Shown here piece after piece: positions 18,134 to 30,200 of a stretch of DNA of 64,000 nucleotides. Origin of the DNA: Chitinophagaceae bacterium (GTDB taxonomy: Bacteria; Bacteroidota; Bacteroidia; Chitinophagales; Chitinophagaceae); contig JADJBP010000010.1 in NCBI GenBank assembly GCA_016703625.1, positions 1 through 64,000 of the forward strand. The letters are read 5' to 3'. Both the position numbers and the translations under genes were made by a program. Positions within the stretch are counted from its first letter, which is position 1. Each line of letters starts with the position of its first letter. The notes under the pieces are model-generated. The model had not been told where the DNA came from. It made no database searches and saw nothing but the letters and a program-made list of their open reading frames with translations.

Positions 18134-19525
18134 ATGGATATTACCTTATTAGCAATAAACTGGCCCAGCGTTGGATTAAAGGTTGCACAGCTTTTATTGT
18201 CGCTGTCAATACTGATCATACTGCACGAATTCGGACATTATATTACCGCCAAATGGTTCAAATGCAGGGTTGAAAAATTTTACCTGTTCTTTGATCCCTG
18301 GTTTTCTATTGTAAAAAAGAAAGTGGGAGATACGGTGTATGGCATTGGCTGGTTGCCTTTGGGCGGTTATGTAAAAATATCGGGCATGGTTGATGAAAGC
18401 ATGGACAAGGAACAACTGAAACTGCCACCACAGCCCTGGGAATTCAGGAGCAAACCGGCCTGGCAGCGGTTGATCATCATGCTGGGTGGCGTAACCGTGA
18501 ATATTTTACTGGCATTTATAATTTATGCGGGCATTTTAATGGCCTGGGGCGAAGATAAAATGCCGAATAAATCCGTAAAAAACGGAATATGGGTTACCGA
18601 TTCACTGATGTATGAAATTGGATTAAGGGACGGAGATAAAGTCATCGCGGTAAATAATGATACCATTCAGTATTTTGAAGATATCCCGAAAAAAATTCTT
18701 TTCAGCGGGGGCGGACAGATCAATATTGTACGAAATGCAAAAGATACCAATATTGAAATACCCAGGAGCCTGATCGGTCAGCTGGTCGAAAAAAAGAAAT
18801 CCAAGGGCAGGCTATTCTTACCACGAATACCGGCCATCCTGGGCGATTTTGACAAAAATGATACATCGAATGCAAAAAAAGCCGGGTTACAGTTTTGGGA
18901 CAAAATAGTTAAAGTAGATTCCGTTAATATAGAATATTTCGATGAGGCAGCTGCTTATTTCGGTACAAAAAAGAATGGGCAGGTAATGCTTACCGTAGAA
19001 AGACAGGGAAAAGAAATTTTATTACCGGTTCAGCTTGATGAAGACGGTAAAATGAATCCAACCATGTTGAGTTTTAAACATTTTGACAGTTTGGGTGTGT
19101 TGAAGATCGATCACAAGGACTATGGATTCTTTGCTGCTTTCCCGGCAGGTTTTAAGCTGGCAGTAACTTCATTAAAAGATTATATCGATCAGTTTAAACT
19201 TATACTTTCACCCAGTACCGGTGCTTATAAAGCAGTTGGCGGTTTTAAGACCATGGGATCCATTTTTTCAGGAACCGAATGGGATTGGCAGCGGTTTTGG
19301 GAGATCACAGCCCTGTTTTCTGTGATCCTGGCATTCATGAATTTATTACCCATACCTGCACTGGATGGCGGGCATGTCATGTTTACTTTGGGTGAAATGA
19401 TCCCCGGCCGCAAACCCAGTGAAAAATTCCTGGAGTATGCACAGATATTCGGCTTCGTGATCTTAATGGCGCTTATGTTATATGCAAATGGTAACGATTG
19501 GTTTGGATGGGGAAAGGGGAGGTAA
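18134..19525 (+). CDS. rseP: RseP-type site-2 intramembrane zinc metalloprotease
   Basis: 463 residues. Membrane-embedded M50 protease that cleaves membrane-bound anti-sigma factors or signal peptides. Seen: a TM helix with the zinc motif HEFGHYITAKW near residue 31, GWLPLGGYVKISGM, a second TM (LGGVTVNILLAFIIYAGIL), two PDZ-like regions (about 140-215 and 235-300), and the C-terminal LLPIPALDGGHV, which carries the third zinc ligand, plus a last TM. The length fits the two-PDZ RseP class. Confidence 0.93.
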   Translation: MDITLLAINWPSVGLKVAQLLLSLSILIILHEFGHYITAKWFKCRVEKFYLFFDPWFSIVKKKVGDTVYGIGWLPLGGYVKISGMVDESMDKEQLKLPPQPWEFRSKPAWQRLIIMLGGVTVNILLAFIIYAGILMAWGEDKMPNKSVKNGIWVTDSLMYEIGLRDGDKVIAVNNDTIQYFEDIPKKILFSGGGQINIVRNAKDTNIEIPRSLIGQLVEKKKSKGRLFLPRIPAILGDFDKNDTSNAKKAGLQFWDKIVKVDSVNIEYFDEAAAYFGTKKNGQVMLTVERQGKEILLPVQLDEDGKMNPTMLSFKHFDSLGVLKIDHKDYGFFAAFPAGFKLAVTSLKDYIDQFKLILSPSTGAYKAVGGFKTMGSIFSGTEWDWQRFWEITALFSVILAFMNLLPIPALDGGHVMFTLGEMIPGRKPSEKFLEYAQIFGFVILMALMLYANGNDWFGWGKGR

Positions 19526-19710
19526 TTTTTTAATAGGCAATAAGCAATTGGCAATATGCAACGGGTAAATGTTCAACAAACAATGTTCAATATTCAATGT
19601 GCAACTGGTAATGATTTAATGGTTCATAAGTTTTATACAACCTTAAACCAATTAACGGATTAACCAATTAACGAATTAACGGGTTTACGGTTTAACCAAT
19701 AAACATTACT
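19526..19710. repeat. Low-complexity intergenic repeats
   Basis: Direct short repeats of the form TTCAATnTTCAAT/GCAATnnGCAA (19530-19610), then ATTAACGnATTAAC units (19648-19700) like those at 6020-6088. No gene or clear terminator is seen between the convergent rseP and mutS-like genes. Confidence 0.5.
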
Positions 19711-21502
19711 TTACAATTCGATCCCGATCTTCTTCATTAATATAGATGCATTTAAACTGGCACAAATGCCTTCCTTTAACCTGTAGTCAAAATACAGTTC
19801 ATTGTTGCTTACCTGCACATCAAAGTGATAGTTTAAAATATTGGCAGGATATTCATCTTTCATTTTTGCAAGTTCTATATCATGGGTTGCAATGATACAT
19901 ACCGCATCGTGCCTGATCATTTGTTTAATAAGCGCTGCAGACCCGGTATGACGGTCCAGCGAATTGGTGCCTCTTAAAATTTCATCCAGTAAAATGAAAA
20001 CCTTTTCTTTATTGTTGACTTTTTCAATGATCGTTTTTAATTTTTTTAATTCGGCATAAAAAGTTGAAGTGCTTTCTGCCAGGTTATCAGCAATGCGCAT
20101 ACTGCTGATGACCTGTACAGGCGATAAGCAAAAACCGGATGCACAAACCGGGGCACCGGCCATGGCCAACACGGTATTGATCCCAATGCTCCGCAAATAA
20201 GTACTCTTCCCGGCCATATTGCTGCCGGTTACCAGCATCAACTCGCCGCTTTTATCTATTCTTACCGGGTTGTTTACACAAATTGCTGCAGGAATTAATG
20301 GATGGCCTATGTCTTTACCTTCCATGAAAAAATGTGTTTCTTTAAGCGTTGGAAAACACCAGTGCGGATGATTAAAAGATAAGGTTGATAAGCTGTTCAG
20401 CGCTTCAAATTCGCCTAATGCGTTAAACCAGTCAATTACATTTTTATGGTTCTGTCTTTTCCATTTCTCCAGGGCCATTACCTGCTGCAGGTCCCATTGA
20501 AGAATAATGTTGAGAGGAATAAATACTACAAAAATTAAACCGGAGATCAAGCCGTTCCAGTATTTTTTTAAGTTGGTATAATTGCGCTGATGCTTTTCCC
20601 TGTTGTTTTTTAAATTGATGCTGCAGATCCTGTAATAAGGCTGATCTGAATTCAGTTTGCTCAATTAACCGGATACTGTCTGAAAGTACTTCCAGTTCAC
20701 CGGTCATTTTCGAAACCTGGTTATGCAGGGGTGTAACTTTTTTGCTGATGTAAAATGCCAGCAGCGCAGAAGCCAGCAGGCAATAATTCCTGAAATAGTT
20801 ATTCAGCACATCGGTAATATTCAATACAATTACCGTAAGCATCATAGCCGGTACCAGGTACCTTATTATTTTCCAGGATCGGTTATTAATAAACCTGTCA
20901 TCTTCTGTAAACCAATCCTGTAAACGGTCCTGGGTTACTTTTTGTATTTTCTCTGCTGCTCCAAATGCCTGTAAATGTTGCCGCCAGGCAGTTTGTAATA
21001 CCAGCTCTTTTACAGCTTCCTGTCTTTGTAAAATGACTTCCGGGCTTGCCGGATTGGATAGCCATGTTGCCAGTGTATTGCTACCCATCTCAGAACCGGT
21101 TCGGTTCATGTATTGATACAGTGAAGCATCTCCGAAAATGTCCAGGTCATTGGCATAAAAATGTTCTTTCGGAATAAATTCCCGGCCGTCGGCAAAATGA
21201 TGATAATGATGGTTAAGTGCTTTTATTTCATCTTCATTTATGCTCACCAGTATTTTTTGGTGTTCAATGGCTGATTTGTTTTTAATATCTGCAAAAACCA
21301 GCCTTGTAAACAATATCATTAACAAAAATGCGGGAACCAATACATACCATAAACCAAAAGGGATCAAAAAATACCAGGCTGCAATTATACCTGAAATGGA
21401 TGCAAAGCGCAACCAGGCAAGGTTTGACTTCTTTTTATGCAACAGGCTTAGATCTTTTTGTAATGCTTCAATTCTTTGTTTGTAAAATTCTCCGGGTGGC
21501 AT
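19711..21502 (-). CDS. Membrane-anchored MutS-family ATPase (frameshifted)
   Basis: About 597 residues from ATG 21502 (MPPGEFYKQRIEALQ). The protein has two TM helices near the N-terminus (RFASISGIIAAWYFLIPFG, LVPAFLLMILFTRL) and another pair around residues 225-265, then a MutS lever/ATPase region with Walker A GSNMAGKST, Walker B VFILLDEILRGTNS and the switch ATHD. The mismatch-recognition domain I is absent. One T too many at about 20533-20537 splits the frame; removing it gives LRFNFVVFIPLNIILQWD. Short, membrane-bound MutS relatives are widespread in Bacteroidota; a role in mismatch repair is doubtful and the function is unknown. Confidence 0.85.
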
Positions 21503-21560
21503 ATGCTCATTTTGATGAATGAAGGTATTAAATATTAAGGGCTTCATACTCCACACACAA

Positions 21561-21590
21561 AAAGTCCCCCGGATTATTCCGGGGGACTTT
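21561..21590 (-). terminator. Strong hairpin terminator of surface gene A
   Basis: A perfect 13-bp inverted repeat (AAAGTCCCCCGGA, loop TTAT, TCCGGGGGACTTT) lies 20 nt after the stop of gene A, and the minus-strand side continues with T's. Nearly the same element follows gene B (30773-30802), so it was copied with the gene end. Confidence 0.85.
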
Positions 21591-21609
21591 ATAATTAAAT
21601 ATTGGTTTG

Positions 21610-22179
21610 TTACTGTATCACAACCCTGCACATGGTGATCCGGTTACCGTTCAGGTCACCGATCTCAACCCAGTACAATCCTTTACCGTAAGCACGCATA
21701 TCCACATCCATCCTGTCGTATGGCCTTCCGATGGTGTAATACTGTGTGAACACGCGGTCGCCCTTGGCATCATAAATGGTCAATGTACGCGGCAACACGT
21801 TATTGGCTACACTATAATACCTGACCTGGAACTTGCCACTGGTTGGGTTTGGATAGATAAAGCATTTACCACTGACAGAATCCTTAATGGTTATAATGTT
21901 TGAACTGTTTGTACAGTTATTCACATCAGTAACCCTTAACTGGTAATCACCCAATCCATCTATATCCACATTCAGCGTAGCGCCGGTAGCACCTGCTACA
22001 GCAACCCCGTTACGCAGCCAGGTATAAGTGGCGGCGGCATTGGGTGTAACTGTTGAAGACAGTGTAGTTACCAAACCAGGGAATAAGCTGGTATATGGAC
22101 TGGCACTGATCACTACTATTGGTAATGGATTCACTGTTAAGATGGCACTGAATGATGTTGCAGCTGCATGGAGCAGCAC
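21610..22179 (-). CDS. Gene A, C-terminal piece: Ig-like module and T9SS type A sorting domain
   Basis: Third reading-frame block of gene A, about 189 residues. It contains an Ig/PKD-like module (TPNAAATYTWLRNGVAVAGA) and the T9SS C-terminal signal: CFIYPNPTSGKFQVRYYS, LTIYDAKGDRVF, GLYWVEIGDLNGNR, ending CRVVIQ. This tail directs passage through the outer membrane and attachment to the cell surface. A frame change at about 22185 separates it from the preceding block: SCN should read CAAAT, as in the homologous gene C. Genes B and C end with nearly the same sequence. Confidence 0.85.
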   Translation of the reverse strand: MLLHAAATSFSAILTVNPLPIVVISASPYTSLFPGLVTTLSSTVTPNAAATYTWLRNGVAVAGATGATLNVDIDGLGDYQLRVTDVNNCTNSSNIITIKDSVSGKCFIYPNPTSGKFQVRYYSVANNVLPRTLTIYDAKGDRVFTQYYTIGRPYDRMDVDMRAYGKGLYWVEIGDLNGNRITMCRVVIQ

Positions 22180-24262
22180 CGTTGATGATCACACGGTAGT
22201 GGTAACCGCTCATGCTCACCGGTGGTTGCGTAATGGTTAAAGTAGCAGTTGTTGCACCGCTGTAAACACCACCATTGGTAATGTTTGTCCATGGTGGGTT
22301 ACCGCTGTTGGTACTAACCTGCCACTGGTAACTGAACGGACCGCTTCCGCCACCGGCTGCTGTAAAGGTTGCTACCTTATCAGTACAGATGGTTTGGTTA
22401 ACCGGTTGTGTGGTAACTGTTGTTGGCTGGTGAACCGTTACAATAACTGTTCTGGCCGGTGAAGTACATGGTGGTATCGATACATTGAAATTAATCGTAT
22501 ATCCGCCGCTGATACTTCCTGCATCACCGCCTACATCATCAAATACAAACAGCTTCCAGTCTCCGTTCACATTTCCGGTAAACGTTGATAAAGCAGGGGC
22601 TGCCTGTGTGATGGCTCCCGGACCCGGTGCAGGCCAGTTGTCTGCTGCTCCGTTGTTGGTTGGACGGTAGGTTCCGGTTGGATTGGCTGCTGTCGCGTTC
22701 ATGGCTGCAGCACCGTCCACAAATGTATAGGTTGCGTTTGGAACAGCAACGGTACCGCCCACATCACTCATCAGTACCACATTCTGGCCTGTTGGTGATT
22801 GTAACACGATATCTATATCATCACCCCAGGTATGGCTCATTCCGGTAAGTATAACTGACTGAACAGAAACACCCGAACCAGGCAATCCGCTAACAGTTAT
22901 GTTAGATGGATAAGGTGTTGCCGGACCTGAAGCATTGATCACAATATTGCCCGGGTTGGTGAATGTAGAAGCTACCGGCATACTTTGTACCGTTGCCTGG
23001 TAAGTATACACACCTGCCGGTGTAGGCCTTGTCCAAACAGAATCAACTGCGGTACCTGCTACATAAGGAACTAAGGCTGCTGCATCAGAGAATAAACCTG
23101 CTGCAGGCGACCATACTGCCGGTGTAGCCGGAACGCCAACTGCGTAATCGATCTTCAATTCCCAATTGGTTAAAGTTCCCAGGTCACCAAAACCCCAGTC
23201 ATACATACCCAGTGTCCAGTTACCGTTAGGTACTGAATAAAGGCCATTGAAATTGGTTACTGTTGGTATGTAACCCGCAGGTGAAGTAGGTCCGCCGGGG
23301 ACCGTAAATCCAACTGCAACATAGGTAGCACCTACAGCATCGGCCCGGAATGTACCGGTATATGGTGGTGCACCTGCACTCAGTGGAGTGGTACTGGCAG
23401 AACTGATAATGGTGTTAATGAAATTAGCACCGGCCCCGCCGGTCTTGTTGATATTGGCATCAAGATTGAAAACCTGTCCATTCGGTGCTTTTAGCACGAT
23501 CACCATATCAGCGATATAGGTATGTGTGAGGTTTAACTTAACACTCATACCTGTAATAGTAGCATTTGCAGGTATTCCTGAAACGGGCAGGTTTGGTGTA
23601 ACAACTCCCGGGAATACCGTCTGTGGCCATGATGCAGGGCCATCAGGTATTGCAAGAGCCAGCGTACCTGAATTAAAGGTAGAGCTGAATGCCTGTGAAG
23701 AAGAACTCTTCAGTTTAACAGCCGGGTCACCCAAACACATGGTAACCGATGATGGCGTAACTGTTGGTGCAGGCGGCGTATAGTTTACGATCGCCGTTGC
23801 ATCAGTGAAACAGCCTGTTGCCACATCGGTTGCCCTAACGGTATAAACCGTTAATGCAGTTGGTGCCGCATACACAATTGGTGTATTACCTCCGGTGTAA
23901 GGTGTTGTTGCTGTTGCATTGGTATATAAACCGGCCAGTGGCGACCATACATAAGTAAGTGTTGGTCCACCGCCACCTCCCGGTGTTGTGTAGTCGATGG
24001 TGATCGACCAGGAAACCAGGGTACCAAAGTCAGCCGGACCGCCATCACACATGGCCAGTGTCCAGTTACCTGTTGTTGAAGCAGGTGTTGTATACAGATC
24101 ATTAAAGCCATTCGCATTGGAAACAAAACCTGCTGGATCCATAATAGTATAACCTGGACTGGTAACCCCATTAAGTGCATCAGCCCTGTAAGGTCCTGCA
24201 GGTGCTGTTTCTCCATACCTGAATGGATTGGCAACAGCACCGAATGCAGTAGTGGATGAACT
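22010..24262 (-). CDS. Gene A, middle piece: Ig-like and P-domain modules
   Basis: Second frame block of gene A. The first block enters this frame at about 24262, and ATG-initiated reading from 24142 is only internal. In order: the end of a P/Homo-B type jelly-roll domain (GNWTLAMCDGGPADFGTLVSW), an Ig/SprB-like module (LTYVWSPLAGLYTNATATTPY), a second P-domain (LALAIPDGPASWPQ to LGTLTNWELKIDY), another SprB-like module, a third P-domain (ITVSGLPGSGVSVQSVIL to DVGGDAGSISGGYTINF), and an Ig-like module (QPVNQTICTDKVATFTAAGG). P-domains are calcium-binding modules often attached to secreted proteases. All modules have relatives in genes B and C. Confidence 0.8.
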   Translation of the reverse strand, partial: SSSTTAFGAVANPFRYGETAPAGPYRADALNGVTSPGYTIMDPAGFVSNANGFNDLYTTPASTTGNWTLAMCDGGPADFGTLVSWSITIDYTTPGGGGGPTLTYVWSPLAGLYTNATATTPYTGGNTPIVYAAPTALTVYTVRATDVATGCFTDATAIVNYTPPAPTVTPSSVTMCLGDPAVKLKSSSSQAFSSTFNSGTLALAIPDGPASWPQTVFPGVVTPNLPVSGIPANATITGMSVKLNLTHTYIADMVIVLKAPNGQVFNLDANINKTGGAGANFINTIISSASTTPLSAGAPPYTGTFRADAVGATYVAVGFTVPGGPTSPAGYIPTVTNFNGLYSVPNGNWTLGMYDWGFGDLGTLTNWELKIDYAVGVPATPAVWSPAAGLFSDAAALVPYVAGTAVDSVWTRPTPAGVYTYQATVQSMPVASTFTNPGNIVINASGPATPYPSNITVSGLPGSGVSVQSVILTGMSHTWGDDIDIVLQSPTGQNVVLMSDVGGTVAVPNATYTFVDGAAAMNATAANPTGTYRPTNNGAADNWPAPGPGAITQAAPALSTFTGNVNGDWKLFVFDDVGGDAGSISGGYTINFNVSIPPCTSPARTVIVTVHQPTTVTTQPVNQTICTDKVATFTAAGGGSGPFSYQWQVSTNSGNPPWTNITNGGVYSGATTATLTITQPPVSMSGYHYRVIINGAAPCSCNIIQCHLNSESITNSSDQCQSIYQLIPWFGNYTVFNSYTQCRRHLYLAA

Positions 24263-27200
24263 GGCTAACTACTGCATTATACCATCCGGCATTTGGAATG
24301 GAGGCCGGTGGGAACACTGTAGTATTGGAATGGTGTTTATATAAACTTAATATCTGTCCATTAGGCGCCCTCAGGTTAAATACCATATCATGCGGGTATG
24401 TATGCGGCATATTTAAAGCCACTGATATATTGGTGATCGTGGCATTGGCCGGAACACCAGCCATCGCTATAACACTACTTACACCATTCGCTGTATTATC
24501 AGGAATAGGCAGGTTGATGGTGCCTGAGTTTACAGTTACCTGTCCGGGTACCGGTGGTGGGGCAGAACCCACCGTTAATGCGGTACCGGATATACCTGCT
24601 ACACCACCACAGGAAACTGCCGGGGTTATGGAAACATTCGGGTTAGCATTGACCGTTAATACAGCACAATTGGAAATATTGGCTGTACCGATCGGGGCAC
24701 AAACACCCGATAAAACAGCACGGTAAGCATAACCACTCAGTAACTGGGTTACCGGGCTGACCGTTAATACGGCTGTATTTACACCTGAATAAGGTGCAGC
24801 ATTGGTTAAGTTGGTCCATGGTCCACCACAACCGGTTGGGCTAACCTGCCATTGGTAGGCAAGTCCTGTTCCGGTACCACCTACGGTAAAGGTTACCGTA
24901 TTGCCAACACAATTGGTGCTGCTGGCAGGTTGCGTGGTGACAGTAGGACGCTGGTTAACGGTAATTAATATTGAAGCCTGCCTGGTACAACCTGCTCCGT
25001 TATTTACTACCACAGTATAATTGGTGGTGGTCATTGGAGAAGCCGCAACCGGGTTGGAAGTTGTAGAACTTAAACCTGCTGCAGGGCTCCATAAGAATGT
25101 ATAACCCGGAGGCAATGGTGCTCCGCCTGTAACTGAAGTACCAATGATTGAGAAATAATTATTGCGGTTTGTACCACCAACACCACAACCTGTTGCACCA
25201 TAGCCCCAGCTTGTACAAGGTGTGGCAAATCCGCCACCGGGGTTCTGCCAGGCGTATTGATTACCAACATTGGTAGTTCCAAAATTACCCCAGAACCACT
25301 GTCCGCTGGTTGCAAAGCTCATGTTTACCTGGAACGACATCCAGTAAGTACCACCGGTTAAATTAAGCGGAGCTGGTAAGGTAACAACATAGTTTGCACC
25401 GGTGCGAACGAAAGAAGCAAGGTTTGTATAAGAAGCTATTGCTGCTCCCGGTAAATTAGAACCGGAATTGGCATAGAAGAAAACATTAACTGATGTTGGA
25501 ACACCACTGGCAGTATTTATTCCACTGGTAGTTACCTGTGTAACTGTCCAGGTTGCACCGGCAGGTACAGTGAAATCATCTGCACCCTGTGAGCTGAATG
25601 CTGCATTGGCAGGTTCAAATACCTGTGATGGAGAACCGTTTGGAGGTGTACCCGTTCCTTGTGTATACAATGTGCTTACAGGAGTAGAAGTTCCGGTAAC
25701 AACTGTCAATAAAGTTGGATCTCCCTGGCAAATGGTAGTGCCCGGATCGGCTACAATTACGATTGACGGGTTAGGACTAACGGTTATGGTGAAACTACGC
25801 GGGGTTCCTGTGCAACCGCCTGCGCTGCCAACTGTATAATCAAAGAATACCCTTGATATCTGGAATGCTGATTCCTGCCACAATTGTTGTGGGGCAGTGG
25901 TTGTGAGCGGGAACTGCATACCCATCCTGGTTAACGTTACCGGGAAGCCTGCAATGGTAGTTGACGCAGGGCCGGGAGCATAGGAATTCACAGTTGCCCG
26001 CTGGCCCAAAATACCGATCACATCACCTGCATTGATTGGGATATTTACGGGAATATTACCAGCAGCCGGATTATTCTGACTTAAAAATAAAGTTGTGAAA
26101 GCATTGGTTGTACCCGGGAAAGCCGGTGGTGGAGTAGCCGGGTTAAATCTTACAACAGCAATACTTTGATTACCGGAAGAAGCATCTGTTGGTACACGAA
26201 GCGCCGTCATGGTAAAATTCGTTGGTGCTGTAAACCAATATCCTCTTACATTACCTGTAAACGTTCCGTTTTGATTCGGTAAAGGAATGGTTACCGGTGA
26301 ACTGGTTCCTCCAATTTGTGGAGTAACGGTTATGGTACCGGTTATAGGTAACAACGTTGTGTTGGTTGCTATAAAAGAAGGAATATTACCCGACCCGGAA
26401 GCTGCAAGTCCTATGGCTGTATTGGTATTGGTCCACGAGAAAGTAGCTCCGGCAGTTCCAGTAAAGTTTACAGGAAGGGTAGAAGCACCCGCACACAGTG
26501 TTTGATTAGGTACAGGGTCCACCGTGGGTGGTATACAGGTACTGCCACTTCCTAATTCATAAGCACCAATATCAGAACCATTTCCTCCGGCAGCATTTGG
26601 AATAGCAGGAAAATCAATCGGACGAATTGAATCACGCTGATCTGTTAATATCGGCAGTGTTGAAACAGGATAATTGGCAGCACTTCCTTTATCAATCGCC
26701 GGACTTCCGGTTAGTAATGCATGGGTTTGCGTTCTTCCGCCATTGTTAGCCAATGTACCGAGCAATGGGTTTAGCGGTGCTGCAATTGTTCCGGTCAGAT
26801 CGGTTGGTTGTGTAAAGCCGGTACTTCCATCCACCCTGCCTACCAGGTTAAAACCCTGTGATACTACCGTACCCGAAATATCAGGTGCAGTTGCTCCACC
26901 GGTGTTGCCGGAAATTATGGTGTTCCTGATATTTAGTGGGTTTGTCCCGGTTTTTTGAATACCGCCACCGAGGCCGGCTGTTGTATTATTGGTTATTGTT
27001 GAATTGATAATGGTTGCAGAAGTTCCGTTAAAATAAAGGCCGGCACCGCTGGTTGACGCTGAGTTGCCACTTATCGTTGAATTTGCAAACGTGGTAGTAC
27101 CATTTGCCTGGAAGGCTCCGCCAAATGAGCCGGTAGACGTGTTACCGGAAATGGTAGACCCTATTACATGCGTTGTACTGGTTGAGAAATTTTGCAATCC

Positions 27201-30200
27201 ACCGCCCGAACTCGTAGAAGTATTATTGGAAATAGTACTGTTGGTAATAGTTGTAATACTTCCTGCACCTGCTGTATTAATACCTCCGCCATTTGCAGCT
27301 GTATTACCGGTAATGACCATATTGGTAAGATTCATATTGGCCAAATTATTATATGCTGCACCACCCCGCCCGGTGTTAACAGCACCTGCGCCGGTTCCAC
27401 CCGTTAAGGTGAGGTTGTTGATATTACCGGTTACACCTGCACCGGCAACATAAAATATGCGCCCGCTTCCGCCGCCATTTATGGTCAGCAGGGCGGCACC
27501 CGGTCCCTGGATGGTTAGATTTTTAAGAATACTGATCTCACCGGTGGTTAAAGTGATCGGACTGGTAACGCTTGCCATATTGAAAGTAATGGTACTTCCG
27601 GGGCAGGCATCTATAACAGCCTGCCGAAGACTGCCGGCTCCTGCATTTGCATTATTTGTTACGATTGGGTTTGTAACACATAAAGTAAATGTAACGGTAT
27701 TGTCGGTACTTGTTGATGCATTGTTGGATTGTGAACAGGCATTCTGGGCACCACCGGCCGGAACAGTTGCTATCACGGTTCCGCTTGCCGTCATACCGGA
27801 TACTGCTACATTATACGTAGTGCCACTACCGCTAACGTTGGCGGTTGTAGCGCCTGCAGTTCCCGATAAGGTTACATCACCGTTAACAAAGCCGGTTACC
27901 GCCTGGTCAAATACTACAGTGAAATTTATTGGTGACACTGAAGTAGGATCAGGTTGTGCTGCTGCCTGGTTGATGGTAACATTTGGACTTACTCCAATTG
28001 TAAATGTAACCGTATTATCGGTACTGGTTGATGCGAGGTTAGGTTCCAAAGCTGCATTGGTACATACACCGGCAGGAATAGTTGCGATTACGGTTCCGCA
28101 GGTTGTCATACCGGAAACAGCCACATTATAGGTGGTGGGCCCCCCGGATACTGTAGCTGTAGTAGCACCCGCTGTGCCAGACAGTGTCACATCTCCTGTA
28201 ACAAAGTTAATTACAGGCTGGTCAAACACCACAGTGAAATTAATGGGAGATACAGCAGTAGGATCCGGTTGAGCCGCCGCCTGGTTAATGGTTACGGTAG
28301 GATTCGATGCAGTAAATGCAGGAATCTTTGCCGTCCATAAACCACGGCCATGGGTACCTGCAACAATGGTACTGTCACTGGTACGCATTTTAAGCATATA
28401 GGTGCTTACAGTAGGAAATGTAGTTTCAGGCAGCCATTGCGTGGAGGCTCCGTTAATATTGGTTGTTGTATAAATACCTGCTTCGGTTGCCAGGAATAAT
28501 TTTGTGTTGGTTCCGGGTTCAAACATGGCCCAGCGTACAGGCATGTCCGGTAGGTCTCCGTCAACTGCTGACCATGAAGTACCGCCATTGGTTGTTACCC
28601 AAACATTATTAACCCCGTAATTGGAGTAGGTAGCTACCAGGTTATTGTCATCAGTACCTGTATTCACACAGATGATGGTACCGGCCGGGAATGATCCACC
28701 GCTGATATTAACGGCCGTTCCGGTTGGTGATGTTACGGTATTTGCATTGTCTAAACGGTAAAGGGTACCTGCATTTGTTCCGAAAAATACCCTGTTAGCC
28801 GTATGGGGTGAATATTTTACAGACGTTAAAGAATTGGTTGCACCGAGATTGCTTAAAGTAATAACAGTGCTGGTATTCGTTGTATTGGCATTACTCCACC
28901 TGCGTATTGCCCCGGTTGCCCCGTTACTGCAATACATGATATTCTGTGCATCATCATAATCAAACGGGTTAACAAATAATCCGGTTGTGCTGAGATTTAC
29001 AGATTGCCAGGTGGCACCTCCGTTGACTGATCTTCTGTATTGATTATAAACATAACTGCCATATTGGATCTGGGGGTTCAATTGATTGATATGGCAGATC
29101 ATACCATCCCCGCCGGTTACTTCAATGGAATAACTGAGCCCGGGATTGCTGAGCTGATGCGTTCCATTGTCCTGTGCCCCTGCCAACAAATAGGGAGATC
29201 CTGCTGCTGGATGTATGGCAGCTGAATAAAACTGCTTAATGCCCAGGTTTTTATTTTTATGCGAAAATGTACTTCCGTTGTCTGCAGAATAAAAGACACC
29301 TCCATCTGTTGCCATGATCATCCTGGTTTGTCCACCCGAGATCCAGTATTGTGCATAATGATGATCAGCATGAACATAGGGAGCCGTTGTAACCCAATAA
29401 GTGAACCTGGTCCAGTTGGCACCACCATTTGTTGACCGGTATGCATCCAAACCACCTGAGATCACTTCATTGGTATTAAGCGGGTTTATAGCTACACTTA
29501 AATTATACCAGCCCTGGCCACTCCCAAGTCCGGAAGGCATAATGGTTGTATTCTGTTTGGTCCAGTTTGCTCCGCCATCTATGGATTTATAACAACTGTC
29601 TGTATGATAAGCCGGATTAACAGTTACTGCATATAAAATTTCACCGACTGCAGCCATTTCTGTACGTATTGCCGGGGCATTTGATGTCCTAAATCCGTTA
29701 CCCGTTAGCCAGGTTCCCGGGCTAACAGTATTTGGTGTGGAACTATACCTGTGTTCAACACGATTTCCGGGGCCCCTGTATCCAAAAGTTACATTTAAAA
29801 TTCCGGAGGCTGTAAATTCAAAATCGGTACAGGAACTACCGGTATTGGCATTTAAATCACTGGGTGTAATATTTGTCCAGGTTGTACCCCCATTGGTAGA
29901 ACGGATCAAACCGTTTTGTTGGTTAACCGGTGTTGTTGTAGTACGGCTGGCCAAATAAACATTACCTGCAGCATCACATCCAATTTTAAAGCCGCGCAAA
30001 TAATTGGCTGTTGAAGGTAAATGGGTAAATGATGTACCTCCATTGGTCGATTTCCAAACACCTAAACCGGTTACGCGGTCTGCATTATCAGTAGGTTCGC
30101 CGGTTGCAATGTAAATTATTTGCGGGTTGGTTGGATCCTGGGCGATGGATGAAATGGCCAGGTTATCCAGGCGGTCATCAATCGGGCTCCAGTTATTATC

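Noticed and set aside
22010..28200. Long plus-strand open frames opposite the giant surface genes (for example around 27457-28131)
   Set aside because: They are antisense shadows of Thr/Val/Gly-rich repeats with low stop-codon frequency; they have no start context, no domain and compositions that mirror the minus-strand protein.
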